Assembly (NCBI RefSeq): GCF_000511355.1
Contig: NC_023135.1
Location: forward strand, 2,692,371 to 2,756,370
From: Leisingera methylohalidivorans DSM 14336
GTDB lineage: Bacteria; Pseudomonadota; Alphaproteobacteria; Rhodobacterales; Rhodobacteraceae
DNA length: 64,000 nt
Direction: 5' to 3'
A program made the position numbers and the translations under genes. Numbering within the stretch: the stretch's first letter is position 1; the number at the start of each line of letters is the position of its first letter. Below the pieces are notes generated by a model. That model ran no database searches. It worked only from the letters and a program-made list of their open reading frames with translations, and was not told the origin of the DNA. Shown piece after piece: positions 22,902-32,512 of this stretch.

Positions 22902-24704
22902 ATGAATTTTTCTTTCCGCCCGCGCCCCTTGGCGCGCGCCCTTGCTATCAGCCTGCTGGCAGTGCTGCCGCCTGCCGCCTTTGGCGCCGAGGCGGCGCTG
23001 CAGGCGCCCGGTGCGGATGCGGACCTGGCCGGGCGGCTGCGCGGCGCCTCCTCTTCGGTGGCCGCCAGCGGTGAAACCAATGTGCAGGAACTGCTGGCGG
23101 CGGCTTTGTCGGATTACCGCACACTGGTGCAGGTGCTGTATGATGCGGGTCATTTCTCGCCGGTGGTGAATATCCGCCTGGACGGGCGCGAGGCGGCGGC
23201 GATCCAGCCGCTGAATCCGCCAAAGACCGTCAGCAGGGTGGAAATCACCGTGCAGCCCGGCCCGCGGTTCACCTTTGGCACGGCAGAGCTGGCGCCGCTG
23301 CCGCAAACCAGCGACGTGGAGATCCCCGCAGGCTTTGCCCCCGGCCAGCCTGCCAGCACCGGAGCGGTCCGCGAGGCGGCGATTGCCGGCGTGCGGGCCT
23401 GGCGCCGCAGCGGCCACGCCAAGGCAACGGTGTCGGATCAGAAGATCACCGCCAATCATGTGCAAGCGCGGCTTGATGCACAGCTGCGGCTGGCGCCTGG
23501 GCCGCGGCTGCGGTTCGGGCAGTTGCAGGTCACAGGCCAAACCAATGTCCGCGAGGACGCCATCCTCCGGATCGCAGGTTTCCCGGAAGGCGAAGCATTC
23601 CACCCCGATCTGGTCTCCAAATCCGCCACCCGGCTGCGCCGCACCGGCACGTTTTCCACCGTTGTCCTGCGCGAGGCCGAACAGCCGAATGCGGACGGCA
23701 CCCTGGATTTTGTGGCGCGGGTCGAGGAGCTGCCGCCGCGCCGCCTGACCTTCGGGGCCGAGATCAGCTCCTCCGACGGGGTCGAACTGTCGGGCACCTG
23801 GATGCACCGCAATCTGTTTGGCGCTGCTGAAAAACTGCGGATCGAAGCCCGGCTCAGCGGCATTGGCAGCAGCAATGACATCGACGGGCGCATTGCAGTG
23901 CGGCTGGACCGGCCCGCGGCGCTGGGGCCCGATGACAGCATCTTCTACCTGGCCGAGGCGGAACGGCTGGACGAGGAACACTTCAGTGCCACCCAAGTGC
24001 TGGGCGCCATAGGTGCGCGGCGGACGTTTTCAGAAAACTTCTATGCTGAGGCTGCCCTTGGCGTTTCCTCCACCCTGGCAAAGGATGTGTTCGGCAAACG
24101 CCGCTTTAAATATCTGAGCGGCCGGGTCCGGGCCGAATATGACGGGCGCGACAGCCGTGTGGACCCCTCAAACGGCTACTTCCTGCAGGGCGGCGCCACA
24201 CCATTCATCGGCATTGACGGCAACAAATCCGGCTTGCAGATCAAAGGGGACGGGCGGGCCTATTACGGGTTGGGAGCAGATGACCGGATCGTGCTGGCCG
24301 GGCGGTTGCAGATGGGGTCCGTGATCGGGCCGTCGCTGAATGAAGTCTCCCCCACCTTGCTGTTCTTCACCGGCGGTGCAGGATCTGTGCGCGGGCATGA
24401 ATTCCAATCGCTGGGCGTGCCAGTTGGCACCGGCACCGCCGGCGGGCGCAGTTTTCTGGCGCTGTCAGGCGAAGTGCGGGGCAAGGTCACCGGCAAGATT
24501 TCCCTGGTCGGGTTCTATGACATCGGCTTTGTCGATGCGGACAGTATTGTTTCCGGCTCTTCCGCACGCCACGCCGGCGCGGGCATTGGCCTGCGCTATG
24601 ATGTGGCCGGCATCGGTCCGATCCGGCTTGACCTCGCCTATCCGGTGGACGGCGGGACCGAGGACGGGCTGCAATTCTATATCGGGATAGGACAGGCGTT
24701 TTGA
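22902..24704 (+). CDS. tamA: Outer-membrane assembly protein TamA (BamA/Omp85 family)
   Basis: 600 residues. The signal peptide (ARALAISLLAVLPPAAFG) is followed by a region of POTRA domains, with the classical segments LRFGQLQVTGQTNVREDAIL and TRLRRTGTFSTVVLREAE. The C-terminal half is an Omp85 beta-barrel (GVELSGTWMHRNLFGAAEKL, FTGGAGSVRGHEFQSLGV containing the VRGxE/F loop motif, and a terminal strand ending in Phe). With TamB it forms a two-membrane complex helping autotransporter and other barrel insertion or lipid transport. The ATG at 22902 follows GGGAG. Its stop overlaps the tamB start. Confidence 0.92.
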   Translation: MNFSFRPRPLARALAISLLAVLPPAAFGAEAALQAPGADADLAGRLRGASSSVAASGETNVQELLAAALSDYRTLVQVLYDAGHFSPVVNIRLDGREAAAIQPLNPPKTVSRVEITVQPGPRFTFGTAELAPLPQTSDVEIPAGFAPGQPASTGAVREAAIAGVRAWRRSGHAKATVSDQKITANHVQARLDAQLRLAPGPRLRFGQLQVTGQTNVREDAILRIAGFPEGEAFHPDLVSKSATRLRRTGTFSTVVLREAEQPNADGTLDFVARVEELPPRRLTFGAEISSSDGVELSGTWMHRNLFGAAEKLRIEARLSGIGSSNDIDGRIAVRLDRPAALGPDDSIFYLAEAERLDEEHFSATQVLGAIGARRTFSENFYAEAALGVSSTLAKDVFGKRRFKYLSGRVRAEYDGRDSRVDPSNGYFLQGGATPFIGIDGNKSGLQIKGDGRAYYGLGADDRIVLAGRLQMGSVIGPSLNEVSPTLLFFTGGAGSVRGHEFQSLGVPVGTGTAGGRSFLALSGEVRGKVTGKISLVGFYDIGFVDADSIVSGSSARHAGAGIGLRYDVAGIGPIRLDLAYPVDGGTEDGLQFYIGIGQAF

Positions 24705-27700
24705 GACAGTTTCTAGGCCTTGCCCTTGCCCTGGGGCTGACGGTTGCGCCGGCAGCGGCGCAGGACACCTCAACAGATGACGCCGGCGGGCTGCTGGTCG
24801 ATTTCCTTGAGGATACACTGTCCGGCGACAGCCGTTATATCAGCGTGACGGGTCTTGAGGGGGCGTTCTCCTCGCAGGCCAAGATCAAGAAAATCACGGT
24901 GGCGGATGAAAAGGGCATCTGGCTGACCATCGAAGGCGCCGAACTCGACTGGAACCGGCTGGCGCTGCTGCGCGGGCGGTTCTCGGTCAATGAACTGTCG
25001 GCAGAACGCATCGCGGTGGCGCGCGCGCCCGAACCGCTGCCGCCGGACCCCGAACTGCCGGAGCCTGAGGCCACGCCTTTTGCCCTGCCTGAGCTGCCGG
25101 TTGCGATCGAACTGGGGGAGATCAAGGCGGACCGGATCGAACTGGGCGAGGAACTGGCCGGCTCGGCGGCCAGCCTGTCGGTCGAGGGCTCGCTGATGCT
25201 GGCGGACGGGGCGCTGGATACCAAACTGGCAGCCGCCCGGCTTGACAAACCCGGCGATCACTTCCGGCTCGAGGCCGGGTATGCCAACGAGACCCAGCAG
25301 ATCACCCTGGATCTGGCAGTGGAGGAAAGCCCGGGCGGTCTGATCTCGCGCAGCCTGGATTTGCCGGGCAACCCCGAACTGCAACTGACTGCCAAAGGCA
25401 GCGGCCCAGTCAGCGATTTCACTGCGGATATCCGGTTCAGCACCAATGGCGCGGAACGGCTGGCAGGCAAGGTGGTGCTGGCCGCCCAGCCGCTGGCCGA
25501 AGACGCCGCCCCTGAGAGCGCGCGCAGCATTGCCTTTACCGCGGATCTTGGCGGCAACATAGACGTGCTGCTGCCGCCGGTGCACCGGCCGTTCTTCGGC
25601 CCCGGCCTGCGGCTCAACGTCAAGGGCCTGCGGGCCGGCGACGGCGCGGTGGCGCTGGACACGCTGGTCTTGCGCACCAATGCGCTGCAGGTCACCGGCG
25701 CTGCAACGCTGGACGCAAACGGCAAGCTGGACACTGCAAATCTGAAAACCGCAATCACCCCGCCTGCAGGTCAGGCTGCCGTCACCCTTCCCTTCGGCGG
25801 CGGCCAAACCACGCTGGGATCAGCGGACCTGCAGTTTAAAAAGACAATCGCGGGCAATTGGACCTTGGACGGGGTGCTGAACCAGCTGAGCCATCCCGGC
25901 GCCCTGGTGAACCGGGCCGAGGTTGCGGGCCGCGGCACCCTGGATCAAGACAGCGGCTTTGCACTGGAAGGGCGGCTGTCCGCAGGCCTGAGCGGCTTCC
26001 AGCCCCGCGATCCGGCCCTGGCCAAGGCGGCCGGAAATGAAATCCGCTTTGAAGGCACCCTCACCACTGAAGGCCCCGGCACGCTGCAATTCACCGATAT
26101 GGAGCTGCGCGGCAGCGACTATCAGGCTGCGGGCGGCATGGCTTTCAATGGCCTGGAAGAAGGGCTGAAAATCAGCGCTGACCTGACCGCGGGCCTGGCT
26201 GATCTGGCCCGGTTCTCGGATTTGGCTGGGCGCCCGCTGGGCGGCGCGGTGCAGGCAGCGGTCAAAGGCTCCTTTACACCGCTGTCCGGTGCGTTTGACA
26301 CCAACCTGTCAATGCGGGCCCAGGATCTATCGGCGGGCATTGCCCAGGCGGATGAGCTGCTGGCGGGCACGACCACGCTGGCACTGCAGGCCGCACGGGA
26401 CGAGAACGGCATCGTGATCGACCGTTTCGAGCTAGCAGGCAGCGCGCTGCAGGCCAGCGCCGCGGGCACGCTCAACAGCGATGCCGGACGGATGGAGATC
26501 GGCGCTAAGCTGAACCGGCTGGAGGTGCTGCTGCCGCAAGCGCCCGGCGCGCTGGAGCTGGCCGCCACCCTCACCCGCAATGGCGATACCCTCAGCGGTG
26601 TGGCAGAACTGAAAGGCCCGCATACCTCCAGCGCCAAACTGGATGGATCCGTCACCCTGGAGGGCGATGCCGATTTCACCTTTGCCGCCGCCCTGAACGA
26701 GCTGGAGCGGTTTGTGCCGCAACTGGCCGGCAAGCTGACCGCCGACGGCACCGCCGCACGCCGCAACGGGGAATGGCAGATTTCGGGCAAGGCTGCCGGT
26801 CCCGCCGCCATCGCCGCGGATATCGAAGGCCGCTTTACCGAAAGCAACGGCAGCACCGATCTGCGCTTTGATGCAGCCATCGGCCAGCTGCAGCGGCTGG
26901 TCCCCGACCTGCCCGGCCGCCTCGCCGCCAAGGGCACCGCGGCGCGGCGCGACGGCACCTGGACCATCGACAGCACTGCCAGCGGACCCGCCGGCATCGA
27001 CGGCCGCATAGCCGGCAGCTGGAGCGAGGCCAAAGGCACCGCTGATGTCACCGCCAAGGGCACCCTGCGGCTGGAAGGACTGAACCCGTTCATCGCCCCC
27101 AACCTGATGCAGGGGCCTGCGAATTTCGACATGGCCTTGCGGGGTGTTCCGGCCCTGGAAGGTTTGAGCGGCACCATCAGTGTCCCCGGCGCCTCGCTGG
27201 CCATTCCGGCAGCAGCGCAGCGGGTGGATGATATCAACGCCACCGTCTCTATCGCCCGCTCCAGCGCGCAGCTTCAGGTCTCGGCCCGCCCGCGCGACGG
27301 CGGCACGGTGCGGATCAGCGGCCCGGTCGGGCTGCTGCCGCCGTTCAACGGCAACCTGCAGATCGCGATCGGCGATGTGGTGGTGACCGACAACCTGTCT
27401 TATGAAACCCTGCTGAACGGAACTCTGGCGATGTCCGGCGCCATGGCGGGCAGCAACCGGATCGAAGGGCGGATCGATGTGGGGGAAACCAACATCAACC
27501 TGAACACCGCCGGCGGCTCGGTCTCTGCCGCGCCGATCCCGCCGATCCGGCATGTTGGCATCCCGCGCGATGTGCACCGGACCCTGGCCCGCGCCGGGCT
27601 GACCGGCAGCAACGGCGGCGGCGGCGGCTCTGCCAGGACCGCGCTGGACATCCTGATCAGCGCGCCCTCCAGGATCTTTGCCCGCGGCCGCGGCCTGCGT

Positions 27701-28327
27701 TCGGAACTGGGCGGCGAAATCCGCCTGCGCGGCACCACCGCACGGCTGTCGCCCTCCGGCCAGATCAGCCTGATCCGCGGCAGCTTTGATATTCTCGGCC
27801 GGCGGCTGGAGCTGGATGAAGGCCGGATCACCCTGCTGGGCGATCTGAAACCCTATCTGGAATTCAAATCCACCGCCGCCACCGATCAGGGCACCGCAAC
27901 GCTGGAAATCTCTGGCCGGGTCGACGCGCCCGAGATCAAGGTGACCTCGGACCCGCCCCGCCCCAGCGAGGAAGCGCTGGCGCTTTTGCTGTTCGGCGAC
28001 AATATCCAGGACATTTCACCGCTGGCACTGGCCCGCCTGGCCGGGTCGGCGCTGACCCTCAGCGGCCGCGGCGGCGGGGCGCAAAGCAAGCTGCGCGAGG
28101 CCACCGGGGCCGATGACGTCGACATCGGCGCTGACAGCCTGGGAGCCGGGCAGCTTGGCCTGGGCGGCTATGTGGCCGAGAACGTCTATACCGATTTCAA
28201 CGTCAACACCCGCGGCGACAGCGAATTGAGCATCAATCTGGACATGACGGACAGCCTGACAGTGCAAGGCACGGTGGACAGCGAGGGCGAAACCGGCTTT
28301 GGCTTGTTTTTCAAGCGCGACTACTGA
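24701..28327 (+). CDS. tamB: Translocation/assembly module protein TamB (DUF490)
   Basis: 1208 residues, started by TTG overlapping the tamA stop (TTGA), giving the signal-anchor LGLALALGLTVAPAAAQ. The body is a long repetitive beta-taco (AsmA/TamB-like) with many short strands and LDGxV or GxLxxxx repeats, spanning the periplasm. The final 350 residues are the DUF490 domain (SLIRGSFDILGRRLELDEGR, LEISGRVDAPEIKVTSDPPR, LALLLFGDNIQD, ending GLFFKRDY with the terminal aromatic). The length is in the usual range. It works with TamA between inner and outer membrane. Confidence 0.92.
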   Translation: MRQFLGLALALGLTVAPAAAQDTSTDDAGGLLVDFLEDTLSGDSRYISVTGLEGAFSSQAKIKKITVADEKGIWLTIEGAELDWNRLALLRGRFSVNELSAERIAVARAPEPLPPDPELPEPEATPFALPELPVAIELGEIKADRIELGEELAGSAASLSVEGSLMLADGALDTKLAAARLDKPGDHFRLEAGYANETQQITLDLAVEESPGGLISRSLDLPGNPELQLTAKGSGPVSDFTADIRFSTNGAERLAGKVVLAAQPLAEDAAPESARSIAFTADLGGNIDVLLPPVHRPFFGPGLRLNVKGLRAGDGAVALDTLVLRTNALQVTGAATLDANGKLDTANLKTAITPPAGQAAVTLPFGGGQTTLGSADLQFKKTIAGNWTLDGVLNQLSHPGALVNRAEVAGRGTLDQDSGFALEGRLSAGLSGFQPRDPALAKAAGNEIRFEGTLTTEGPGTLQFTDMELRGSDYQAAGGMAFNGLEEGLKISADLTAGLADLARFSDLAGRPLGGAVQAAVKGSFTPLSGAFDTNLSMRAQDLSAGIAQADELLAGTTTLALQAARDENGIVIDRFELAGSALQASAAGTLNSDAGRMEIGAKLNRLEVLLPQAPGALELAATLTRNGDTLSGVAELKGPHTSSAKLDGSVTLEGDADFTFAAALNELERFVPQLAGKLTADGTAARRNGEWQISGKAAGPAAIAADIEGRFTESNGSTDLRFDAAIGQLQRLVPDLPGRLAAKGTAARRDGTWTIDSTASGPAGIDGRIAGSWSEAKGTADVTAKGTLRLEGLNPFIAPNLMQGPANFDMALRGVPALEGLSGTISVPGASLAIPAAAQRVDDINATVSIARSSAQLQVSARPRDGGTVRISGPVGLLPPFNGNLQIAIGDVVVTDNLSYETLLNGTLAMSGAMAGSNRIEGRIDVGETNINLNTAGGSVSAAPIPPIRHVGIPRDVHRTLARAGLTGSNGGGGGSARTALDILISAPSRIFARGRGLRSELGGEIRLRGTTARLSPSGQISLIRGSFDILGRRLELDEGRITLLGDLKPYLEFKSTAATDQGTATLEISGRVDAPEIKVTSDPPRPSEEALALLLFGDNIQDISPLALARLAGSALTLSGRGGGAQSKLREATGADDVDIGADSLGAGQLGLGGYVAENVYTDFNVNTRGDSELSINLDMTDSLTVQGTVDSEGETGFGLFFKRDY

Positions 28328-28348
28328 CCGAAGCACCGGCTGCGGGTT

Positions 28349-29299
28349 TCACACCGCCGCTCCGGCGGCGGCAAGCGCCACCCGTGCCGCCCCGCCGACA
28401 CCGGCCGCATCATCGGTGATCAGCCGCAAGGGCGTTTCGGCACAGACCGTTCCCAGCCGCCCGCCCGGCGCGGTATAGCTTTCCAGGAAATGCGCCCGCG
28501 CGGGGGAGTTCAAAACCCCGCGCGCCACGCTGCCGGCAAAGAACATCCCCTGCCCCGGCAGATAGGCCGCTGTCAGCTCGCGCGCCATCAGGCCCAGCAA
28601 ATGCGCCCATTCGCACACGGTGCGTGCCTCAGGCGCCTCAGGGTTTGCCAGATAGGCGGCCCCGATCCTTTCCGCACTGCTGGCCGCCGAGCCGGTCAGC
28701 GCTTGGTGAAGCCGCACCAGTCCAGCACCCGAGAACAGCATTTCAGTGCTGGCAAAGCCCTCCGCCCCATGATCCAGCAGCCCCTGCAGGCGGCGGTACA
28801 CGGCCTGCGGCAGGCTGGCGCGGCCAAGTTCGGCCTCCAGCACGGCGCCATTCCGCGCGGCTGAAACGTTGAACCCGGTGCCGATGCCGGCAACCAGTGC
28901 CTGGCTGCCGCTGGACCGCCCCGGACGCAGGCAGGACTGCTGTCCCGGGATCAGCGCGGGCAAGGCATGGCACAGGGCTGCAAGGTCGTTAATGATGCCG
29001 GCCCGGGCACCTGCCGGCAGCCCCAGTGCGGCGCTTACGCTGTCTGCGTCGCCTTGCCAATTGCGGTTGGTGAGGTGAAACTGCCCGTCCCGGACCGGAC
29101 CTGCCACGGCCAGGCAGGCCCCCTGCAGGGGCGGAAACCCCGGCTGCGCGCAATACGCCCTCAGCACATCTTCCAAACTGGCGAAACTGTCGTTGGCAAA
29201 GCTCTGCAGCGCCGTGACCCCGATGCCAGGAGCCGCCAGGGCCAGCCGGGTCCGGCTGCCGCCCGCATCGCCAGCCAGAACAGTCAGCTCAGCCGCCAT
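28349..29299 (-). CDS. glk: Glucokinase (Glk family)
   Basis: 316-residue cytoplasmic hexokinase-fold enzyme phosphorylating glucose with ATP. The phosphate-1 loop VLAGDAGGSRTRLALA opens the protein. LAVAGPVRDGQFHLTNRNWQ and GIINDLAALCHALP (catalytic Asp105) match Glk rather than the ROK group, and the ROK zinc motif is absent. GIGTGFNVSAA is the second phosphate-binding loop. DAGG replaces the more common DIGGT start of the family, a mild deviation. Convergent with tamB after 21 bases; divergent from the first glycosyltransferase of the polysaccharide locus. Confidence 0.85.
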   Translation of the reverse strand: MAAELTVLAGDAGGSRTRLALAAPGIGVTALQSFANDSFASLEDVLRAYCAQPGFPPLQGACLAVAGPVRDGQFHLTNRNWQGDADSVSAALGLPAGARAGIINDLAALCHALPALIPGQQSCLRPGRSSGSQALVAGIGTGFNVSAARNGAVLEAELGRASLPQAVYRRLQGLLDHGAEGFASTEMLFSGAGLVRLHQALTGSAASSAERIGAAYLANPEAPEARTVCEWAHLLGLMARELTAAYLPGQGMFFAGSVARGVLNSPARAHFLESYTAPGGRLGTVCAETPLRLITDDAAGVGGAARVALAAAGAAV

Positions 29300-29441
29300 G
29301 TGCCGCGGTCCTTTCGGGTCATTTTCGTGCCATCAAGACTGCAGCAATCCCGCCGCAATTGCAATTCAACTGCAGAAGTGCAATCGTCCCCTGGCATTTG
29401 GACAGATCGCCGAAACGCCGCCATAAAGACCTCCGAAATCA

Positions 29442-30536
29442 ATGGAAACAAAATTGGTTCTGGCCTGCATGACTGTATCCGCCCCCTGGCATTCACTGAT
29501 GCCGCGTATTGCCGGCAAGGCAACGCGCGTGAAAAAGAAAATGCGGCTGCGGGCATCGATGCGGCACTTGCACGGACCGCGCCGGCAGTATGCGGAAACT
29601 GACGATGTGACAGTGGTGACAGTGGTCAAGGACGGGCGGTTTTTCCTGGATGAGTTCTTTGCCCATTACCGGTCAATGGGCATCCGCCACTTTGTCTTTG
29701 TCGACAATGGCTCATCTGACGGGACCATCAGGCGAATACAGCAGGAGCCCGGCACGGTTGTCCTGCAGTCTGCATTGCCGACTGCAGAATTCGAACCGGA
29801 TTTCCGGCGCTATGCAGCTGAACGGTACTGCACCGGAAGATGGTGCCTTTACGCAGACATCGATGAACTGTTTGACTTTGAAGGCCGCGAAGACACCGGT
29901 TTGAATTGCCTCATCCGCTATATGAATACGAACGGCTTCACAGCGCTGGCCGCCCAGATGCTTGACCTGTTTCCCGCCGTGACGCTTCGCGAAGCGTCTG
30001 ACTGGCCTTTTTCCAAAGTGTTGGAAGATTACCGGTATTTCGATCTCGAAGCGATAGAAACAGTGCCCTATCATGAGCACAGCCATCCGCTGACAGCCGG
30101 GTTCTCCTATTTCCTGCAACACAACAGCGTTCCCGGAGAGCATATTCAGTTCCTGTTCGGCGGCATCCGCAGCAAGATCTTCGGCGAACAGTGCTGCCTG
30201 ACCAAACATCCTCTGGTTTTCCTGGAGCCCGGCGTCGAGGCCGGCGTGCACCCCCATTGTTCAGCACGGGTGCGGTGCGCTGATTTCACCGCCTTGCTGC
30301 GTCATTATAAATTTTGCAACAGCCCCATCGAACGGGACCGGCAATCCGTGCATGACGGCACTATCCCGCATGGAGCAGACAAATTGCGCCTGGCCGTCCT
30401 GGACCAGCAGGACGACCTAACGCTTCACACCCCCCTGGCCCAAGAGTACTCGGGCATCGAAGACCTGTATGACAAAGGGTTTTTGGTCCGCTCCCAAAAA
30501 TTCTCTGCATTTTCAGCCGTATATGCCGAAGTATGA
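29442..30536 (+). CDS. Glycosyltransferase (GT2-like, family 92-type architecture)
   Basis: 364 residues; GT-A fold. VTVVTVVKDGRFFLDEFFAH and YRSMGIRHFVFVDNGSSDGT are the nucleotide-sugar-binding start typical of the Glyco_tranf_2_4/GT92-like group. CLYADIDELFDF carries the DxD-type metal site. The C-terminal half (GGIRSKIFGEQCCLTKHPLV, VHPHCSARVRCADFTALLRH YKF) fits that group. The start is uncertain: 29442 is the first ATG, while several in-frame ATGs follow within 40 codons and none has a clear ribosome-binding site. Codon usage is somewhat less GC-rich than in neighbours. First gene of the polysaccharide locus; donor and acceptor unknown. Confidence 0.78.
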   Translation: METKLVLACMTVSAPWHSLMPRIAGKATRVKKKMRLRASMRHLHGPRRQYAETDDVTVVTVVKDGRFFLDEFFAHYRSMGIRHFVFVDNGSSDGTIRRIQQEPGTVVLQSALPTAEFEPDFRRYAAERYCTGRWCLYADIDELFDFEGREDTGLNCLIRYMNTNGFTALAAQMLDLFPAVTLREASDWPFSKVLEDYRYFDLEAIETVPYHEHSHPLTAGFSYFLQHNSVPGEHIQFLFGGIRSKIFGEQCCLTKHPLVFLEPGVEAGVHPHCSARVRCADFTALLRHYKFCNSPIERDRQSVHDGTIPHGADKLRLAVLDQQDDLTLHTPLAQEYSGIEDLYDKGFLVRSQKFSAFSAVYAEV

Positions 30537-31506
30537 GCCGCCCATCGGGGCACCGCCCCGTGCCATAGCTGCAGTGGTCATTGGCCGCAACGAGGGAGAA
30601 CGCCTGATCCGCTGCCTGCGCTCCTTGCAAGGCAAGGCGCAGCCGCTGATCTATGTGGACAGCGGCTCCTGCGATGGTTCGGCGGCGGCTGCGCGGGCAC
30701 TTGGCGCCCAGGTGGTGGACCTCGACCTCGACCTCGACCGGCCCTTCACTGCAGCGCGGGCACGCAATGCCGGGCTGGCTGCTTTGGCAGAGGGGCCCGA
30801 GTTCGTGCAATTCGTGGACGGCGATTGCGAGGTGGACCCGGATTGGATCGCCACCGCAGCAGCCTTCCTGCAGGCGCGGTCCGGGACGGCCGTGGTTTGC
30901 GGGCGGCGGCGGGAGCGGTTTCCCGGCGCGTCACTCTACAACCGGCTGTGCGACGCGGAATGGAACACCCCGCTTGGCGAGACCGCGGCCTGCGGCGGCG
31001 ACGCGCTGATGCGGATTGCGGCGGTCCGTGCTGCGGGCGGTTACCGCGGCAGCCTGATCGCCGGGGAAGAGCCGGAGCTGTGCCTGCGGCTGCGGCGGGA
31101 CGGCTGGCAGATCTGGCGGATCGATGCGGAAATGACCCTGCATGACGCACAGATGCAGCACTTCGGCCAGTGGTGGCGCCGCAGCCGCCGCGCTGGCCAC
31201 GCTTTTGCCGAAGGCGCCGCGCTGCATGGGGCCGGGCCGGAACGCCATTGGGTCGCGGAAACCCGGCGTGCGCTGTTTTGGGGGGCTGCGCTGCCAGCGG
31301 GCATCATCATGGCCGGCCTGGTGCACCCGCTGCTGCTGCTGGCCGCATTGGTTTACCCGGCACAGTTTCTGCGCCTGGCCCGCCGCATGGGGTATGAGCA
31401 AGCGCTGTTCTCCGTCCTTGGGAAATTCGCCGAAGCGGCCGGCGCCGTGGAATTCTACTGGCGCCGCTGGCGCGGCAAGACTCGCGGCATTCTCGAATAC
31501 AAGTAG
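30523..31506 (+). CDS. Glycosyltransferase family 2, membrane-associated
   Basis: 327 residues. The GT-A nucleotide-binding region IAAVVIGRNEGERLIRCLRS leads to YVDSGSCDGS, and the metal-binding motif is FVDGDCEVD. A hydrophobic C-terminal segment (LPAGIIMAGLVHPLLLLAAL) probably anchors it to the inner membrane, as in transferases that extend undecaprenyl-linked sugars. The ATG at 30523 overlaps the previous gene by 14 bases; an earlier ATG at 30469 would overlap by 68. It ends 66 bases before the convergent wecG-like gene. Confidence 0.82.
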   Translation: MPKYEPPIGAPPRAIAAVVIGRNEGERLIRCLRSLQGKAQPLIYVDSGSCDGSAAAARALGAQVVDLDLDLDRPFTAARARNAGLAALAEGPEFVQFVDGDCEVDPDWIATAAAFLQARSGTAVVCGRRRERFPGASLYNRLCDAEWNTPLGETAACGGDALMRIAAVRAAGGYRGSLIAGEEPELCLRLRRDGWQIWRIDAEMTLHDAQMQHFGQWWRRSRRAGHAFAEGAALHGAGPERHWVAETRRALFWGAALPAGIIMAGLVHPLLLLAALVYPAQFLRLARRMGYEQALFSVLGKFAEAAGAVEFYWRRWRGKTRGILEYK

Positions 31507-31571
31507 CTCTGGTCCCCTTCCGTCAGCGGCCTTGCAAAACCGGGGGGCGGTAGGCGGTGCGCCCGCAAGCG

Positions 31572-32318
31572 TCAGCGGATACGCCATGCCCTCAGGATCT
31601 CGCCGGGCAGGATCGCCAGGCATTTGGCATAGCGCGGCAGCAGCCGCGACGGGCTGGACAGCGCCCGCCACAGCCACTCCATCGCCACCGCCCGCACCCA
31701 GGCAGGCGCCCGTTTCTGGTGGCCGCCCAGGAAATCGAGCCCGGCACCGATGGAGGCAAACCCGGTGCGCGGCGACATCCGGCGGCCGCGTTGGGCGAAC
31801 CGTTCCTGCTTTGGCGCCCCCAGCGCCAGGAAGCACAAACCGATACCGGTCCCCTTAAGGCGGTGCAGGATGTGATCCGCTTCCGGCCCGTCAGGGTCAA
31901 ACCGGCCCGATGGCGCATGGGTCCAGGCGATGTCCAACCCCGGCACCTGCGGCTCCAAAGCGGCCTTCGCATCTTCCAGCGCCGCATCCGTGCTGCCCAC
32001 AAGGGCCACCGGAACCCCGGCCTCTGCCGCGAGACGGCACAGCGGCAGCACCATGTCCGAGCCGGGCATCAGCTCCACCGGGCGGCGGGCCAGCCGCGAC
32101 AGCCAGACAACAGGGCGCCCGTCGGCCACCACCAGATCCTGCGCCTGATAGACAGCCAGAAAGCCCGGGGTCTCCGCCATCTTGACCAGATGGTCCAGAT
32201 TGACCGTGGCCAGCGCAAATCCCTGACCGGCCCCGAACCGGGCGCGGACTTCCGCTTCCAGCATGGAACGGGTCGGCATGTTCACCGCAACCCGGCGGCC
32301 GTGAAATTCGAAATGCAA
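31572..32318 (-). CDS. WecG/TagA/CpsF-family glycosyltransferase
   Basis: GT26 enzyme adding a sugar (often ManNAc, ManNAcA or glucose) to an undecaprenyl-pyrophosphate-linked acceptor. Signature segments are ATVNLDHLVKMAE, ELMPGSDMVLPL, VALVGSTDAALEDAKAALEP and GLCFLALGAPKQERFAQRG (the GxPKQE motif). The start is unsettled: TTG at 32318 has GGAGG five bases upstream and gives a normal 248-residue length, while GTG at 32417 and TTG at 32438 are alternatives that would extend the protein into the putative operator at 32421-32472. Divergent from the polymerase gene. Confidence 0.83.
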   Translation of the reverse strand: MHFEFHGRRVAVNMPTRSMLEAEVRARFGAGQGFALATVNLDHLVKMAETPGFLAVYQAQDLVVADGRPVVWLSRLARRPVELMPGSDMVLPLCRLAAEAGVPVALVGSTDAALEDAKAALEPQVPGLDIAWTHAPSGRFDPDGPEADHILHRLKGTGIGLCFLALGAPKQERFAQRGRRMSPRTGFASIGAGLDFLGGHQKRAPAWVRAVAMEWLWRALSSPSRLLPRYAKCLAILPGEILRAWRIR

Positions 32319-32420
32319 TGCAGCCTCCAACGACAACGCCGCCCTCTCATACCGGCGGCGCGGCGGCCAGGCCAGCGGCCGCGCACCTGCCGCAGCCTGA
32401 GCGTGGCATAGCTGCACGCT

Positions 32421-32472
32421 GTTTACCTGTTCTTGCAAATCCGCGCGACAGGGCCGCCATCAACAGGTAAAC
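32421..32472. promoter_or_regulatory. Interrupted palindrome in wecG-like/polymerase divergent gap
   Basis: GTTTACCTGTT (32421-32431) and AACAGGTAAAC (32462-32472) are perfectly complementary across 30 bases. The site lies between the divergent wecG-like and polymerase genes, and the sequence GTAAACAG recurs at 34051-34058 ahead of the PKS gene. It may be the operator of a polysaccharide regulator, possibly the AraC-type protein at 57780; that link is inference. Confidence 0.5.
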
Positions 32473-32512
32473 TTTGACGCAAATACCGGGGAATTGAGGG
32501 AGAACGCGGGCA